Of a DNA stretch of 64,000 nucleotides, positions 63,041-64,000 are shown in pieces (the first letter of the stretch is position 1; each line of letters begins with the position of its first letter). The DNA comes from Candidatus Methanohalarchaeum thermophilum (GTDB lineage Archaea; Halobacteriota; Methanonatronarchaeia; Methanonatronarchaeales; Methanonatronarchaeaceae), in NCBI GenBank assembly GCA_001914405.1, contig MSDW01000001.1, forward strand, positions 1,054,001 through 1,118,000, in the 5' to 3' direction. Position numbers and translations under genes: made by a program. A model generated the notes under the pieces. It saw only the letters and a list, made by a program, of their open reading frames with translations. It made no database searches and was not told where the DNA came from.

Positions 63041-64000
63041 GTTAACAGAAGAACAAGAAGAAGTTCTTACTTCTCTTTCTGAGATATGTAGGTTGCTCTA
63101 TGATTTTTCACTCAAAGAAAGAATAGAGAACTGGAAAGAAAACAAGGACAAATCAAAAGAAGAAAGAAACTACATTACATATACAGATCAATAAAATAAG
63201 TTACCCAGATTAAGAGAAGGATATCCAAAATATAACTGGGTGTATTTAAAAGTCTTACAAATGGCTTTAAAGAAATTGGGCGCTAATTACAAGTCTTTCT
63301 TCTCTCTATGGAAGAAAGGAGACAATAAAGCGAAGCCACTAAGATTTAAAGGCAGTAAATACTTCACGAATTTATGCTATAACTAATCCGGGTTCAAAAT
63401 AAAAAAAGGGGAAAATAAAGTTTTTTCACAATCATCCAGACAAGACAGAACTATTTTTTGATGTTCCAACCAAGTTTTATTTGGAAGATAAGGACATTAA
63501 ATAAATCGAAATTTTCAGAGATGAAGTTAAGGAAGAATACTATGTCTTAATATCTTATGGGGTGGATATTCCAAGATACAAAGATAACGGAGAGTATCAA
63601 GCTTTCGATTTAGGAGTTGACAAACACATGGGAGTTGATATGGGTGGGAAGTTTGTTGGGTTCAGGAACCCAAGACCGGGTAAGTTTTGGCAATTGAAAA
63701 TGGAAGAAGTTTAATCAAAATGAGACAGATGTAAAAAAGGAAGTAATGGATGGAGATGGTATAATAAGAAATTGCAACAGGTGAAAAGAAGACTTGCTAA
63801 TTAAGTGAAGGATTGGCGACATAGATTAGGTTAAAAGATAGTTGAGAACATTAAAGCGAATATTATAGTAGTTGGAGTTTTAGATACTGAAGATATGGCA
63901 TAGAGCAACAAGGATGTAGGGGGTTTGAACAGGAGTTTACAAAATACAGGCACCATAGGTGGATTTGTTAGGTTTCTAATCTACGAGGCAGAACTTGTAG
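63012..64000 (+). pseudogene. Decayed tnpB running off the window
   Basis: The first 60 codons are open (MQLTQKIKIELTEEQEEVLT, LYDFSLKERIENWKENKDKS). Then stops and shifts interrupt PRLREGYPKYNWVYLKVLQM and ALKKLGANYKSFFSLWKKGD. Later pieces are GVDKHMGVDMGGKFVGFRNP and VGVLDTEDMA, then GLNRSLQNTGTIGGFVRFLI and YEAEL, the usual C-terminal RuvC-region order of TnpB. The D of GVDMG may be partially kept, but the frame is broken several times. The element continues past the window. Confidence 0.8.

Noticed and set aside
1-64000. tRNA or rRNA genes
   Set aside because: I looked for the T-loop GGTTCGA/GGTTCAA motif with acceptor pairing and for rRNA signatures and found none that fold.

Overview
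The window is from an AT-rich archaeon. Diagnostic archaeal genes are NMD3, geranylgeranylglyceryl phosphate synthase, ribosomal protein L40e, two MCM helicases, DUF424, UPF0216 and a GTPBP1-like GTPase. Many proteins are rich in Asp/Glu, and the sensor kinase and the two-domain UspA look haloarchaea-like, so a salt-adapted euryarchaeon fits. A Methanonatronarchaeia-like organism is a guess from low GC plus membrane formate dehydrogenase; no methanogenesis gene is present to test it.

Layout. 0-6 kb: a partial DRE-TIM acyltransferase, then gatC-gatA-gatB-topA on one overlapping transcript. 6-7.7 kb: a non-coding mobile element and a decayed ISH3-like transposase. 7.7-16.3 kb (minus): ornithine-cyclodeaminase-like enzyme, GGGPS with a 48-aa L40e gene, GTPase, NMD3, DUF424, an MCM with a 186-aa mini-intein in its Walker A motif, and a two-domain UspA. 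16.5-22.4 kb: SLC13 transporter, stand-alone ATP-cone, DUF362 ferredoxin protein, UPF0216, 7TM-PAS histidine kinase. 24.7-35.4 kb: transporters (SSS, MFS, EamA), FUN14, photolyase, UspA, a DUF21-CBS protein and a quinone-oxidoreductase-like MDR, separated by mobile debris. 36.5-45.6 kb: an unknown protein, a second intein-free MCM, a broken winged-helix gene, MazG, grpE-dnaK-dnaJ. 46-62.5 kb: an exported membrane formate dehydrogenase operon with its maturation genes (mobA, a six-cluster ferredoxin protein, TorD-like chaperone, cysteine desulfurase, fdhD), followed by moaA and two moeA genes. The ends of that block hold a decayed tnpA-tnpB (IS605-like) element and a second decayed tnpB that runs off the window.

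Most unusual content: a dispersed set of protein-free elements, about 200-500 bp, with IS200/IS605-like hairpins at both ends and a G+C-rich interior. I find at least eight copies or partial copies (about 5.97, 18.4, 22.5, 23.3, 29.8, 32.4, 34.0, 35.7 and 40.9 kb) plus solo ends. Pairs of copies keep stems through compensatory or wobble changes and carry a GAAA tetraloop and a conserved hairpin loop, so the interior looks like a structured RNA. Several copies begin right after GTGA, and one decayed tnpB element starts with the inverted 3' end of the same family. They may be RNA-only relatives of OMEGA (TnpB/IscB) transposons or MITEs with a structured cargo.

A second theme is translation initiation. 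gatC and the formate dehydrogenase catalytic gene both seem to start at AUC/AUU codons placed exactly six bases after a strong Shine-Dalgarno sequence. The formate dehydrogenase twin-arginine signal is only in frame if AUU is used.
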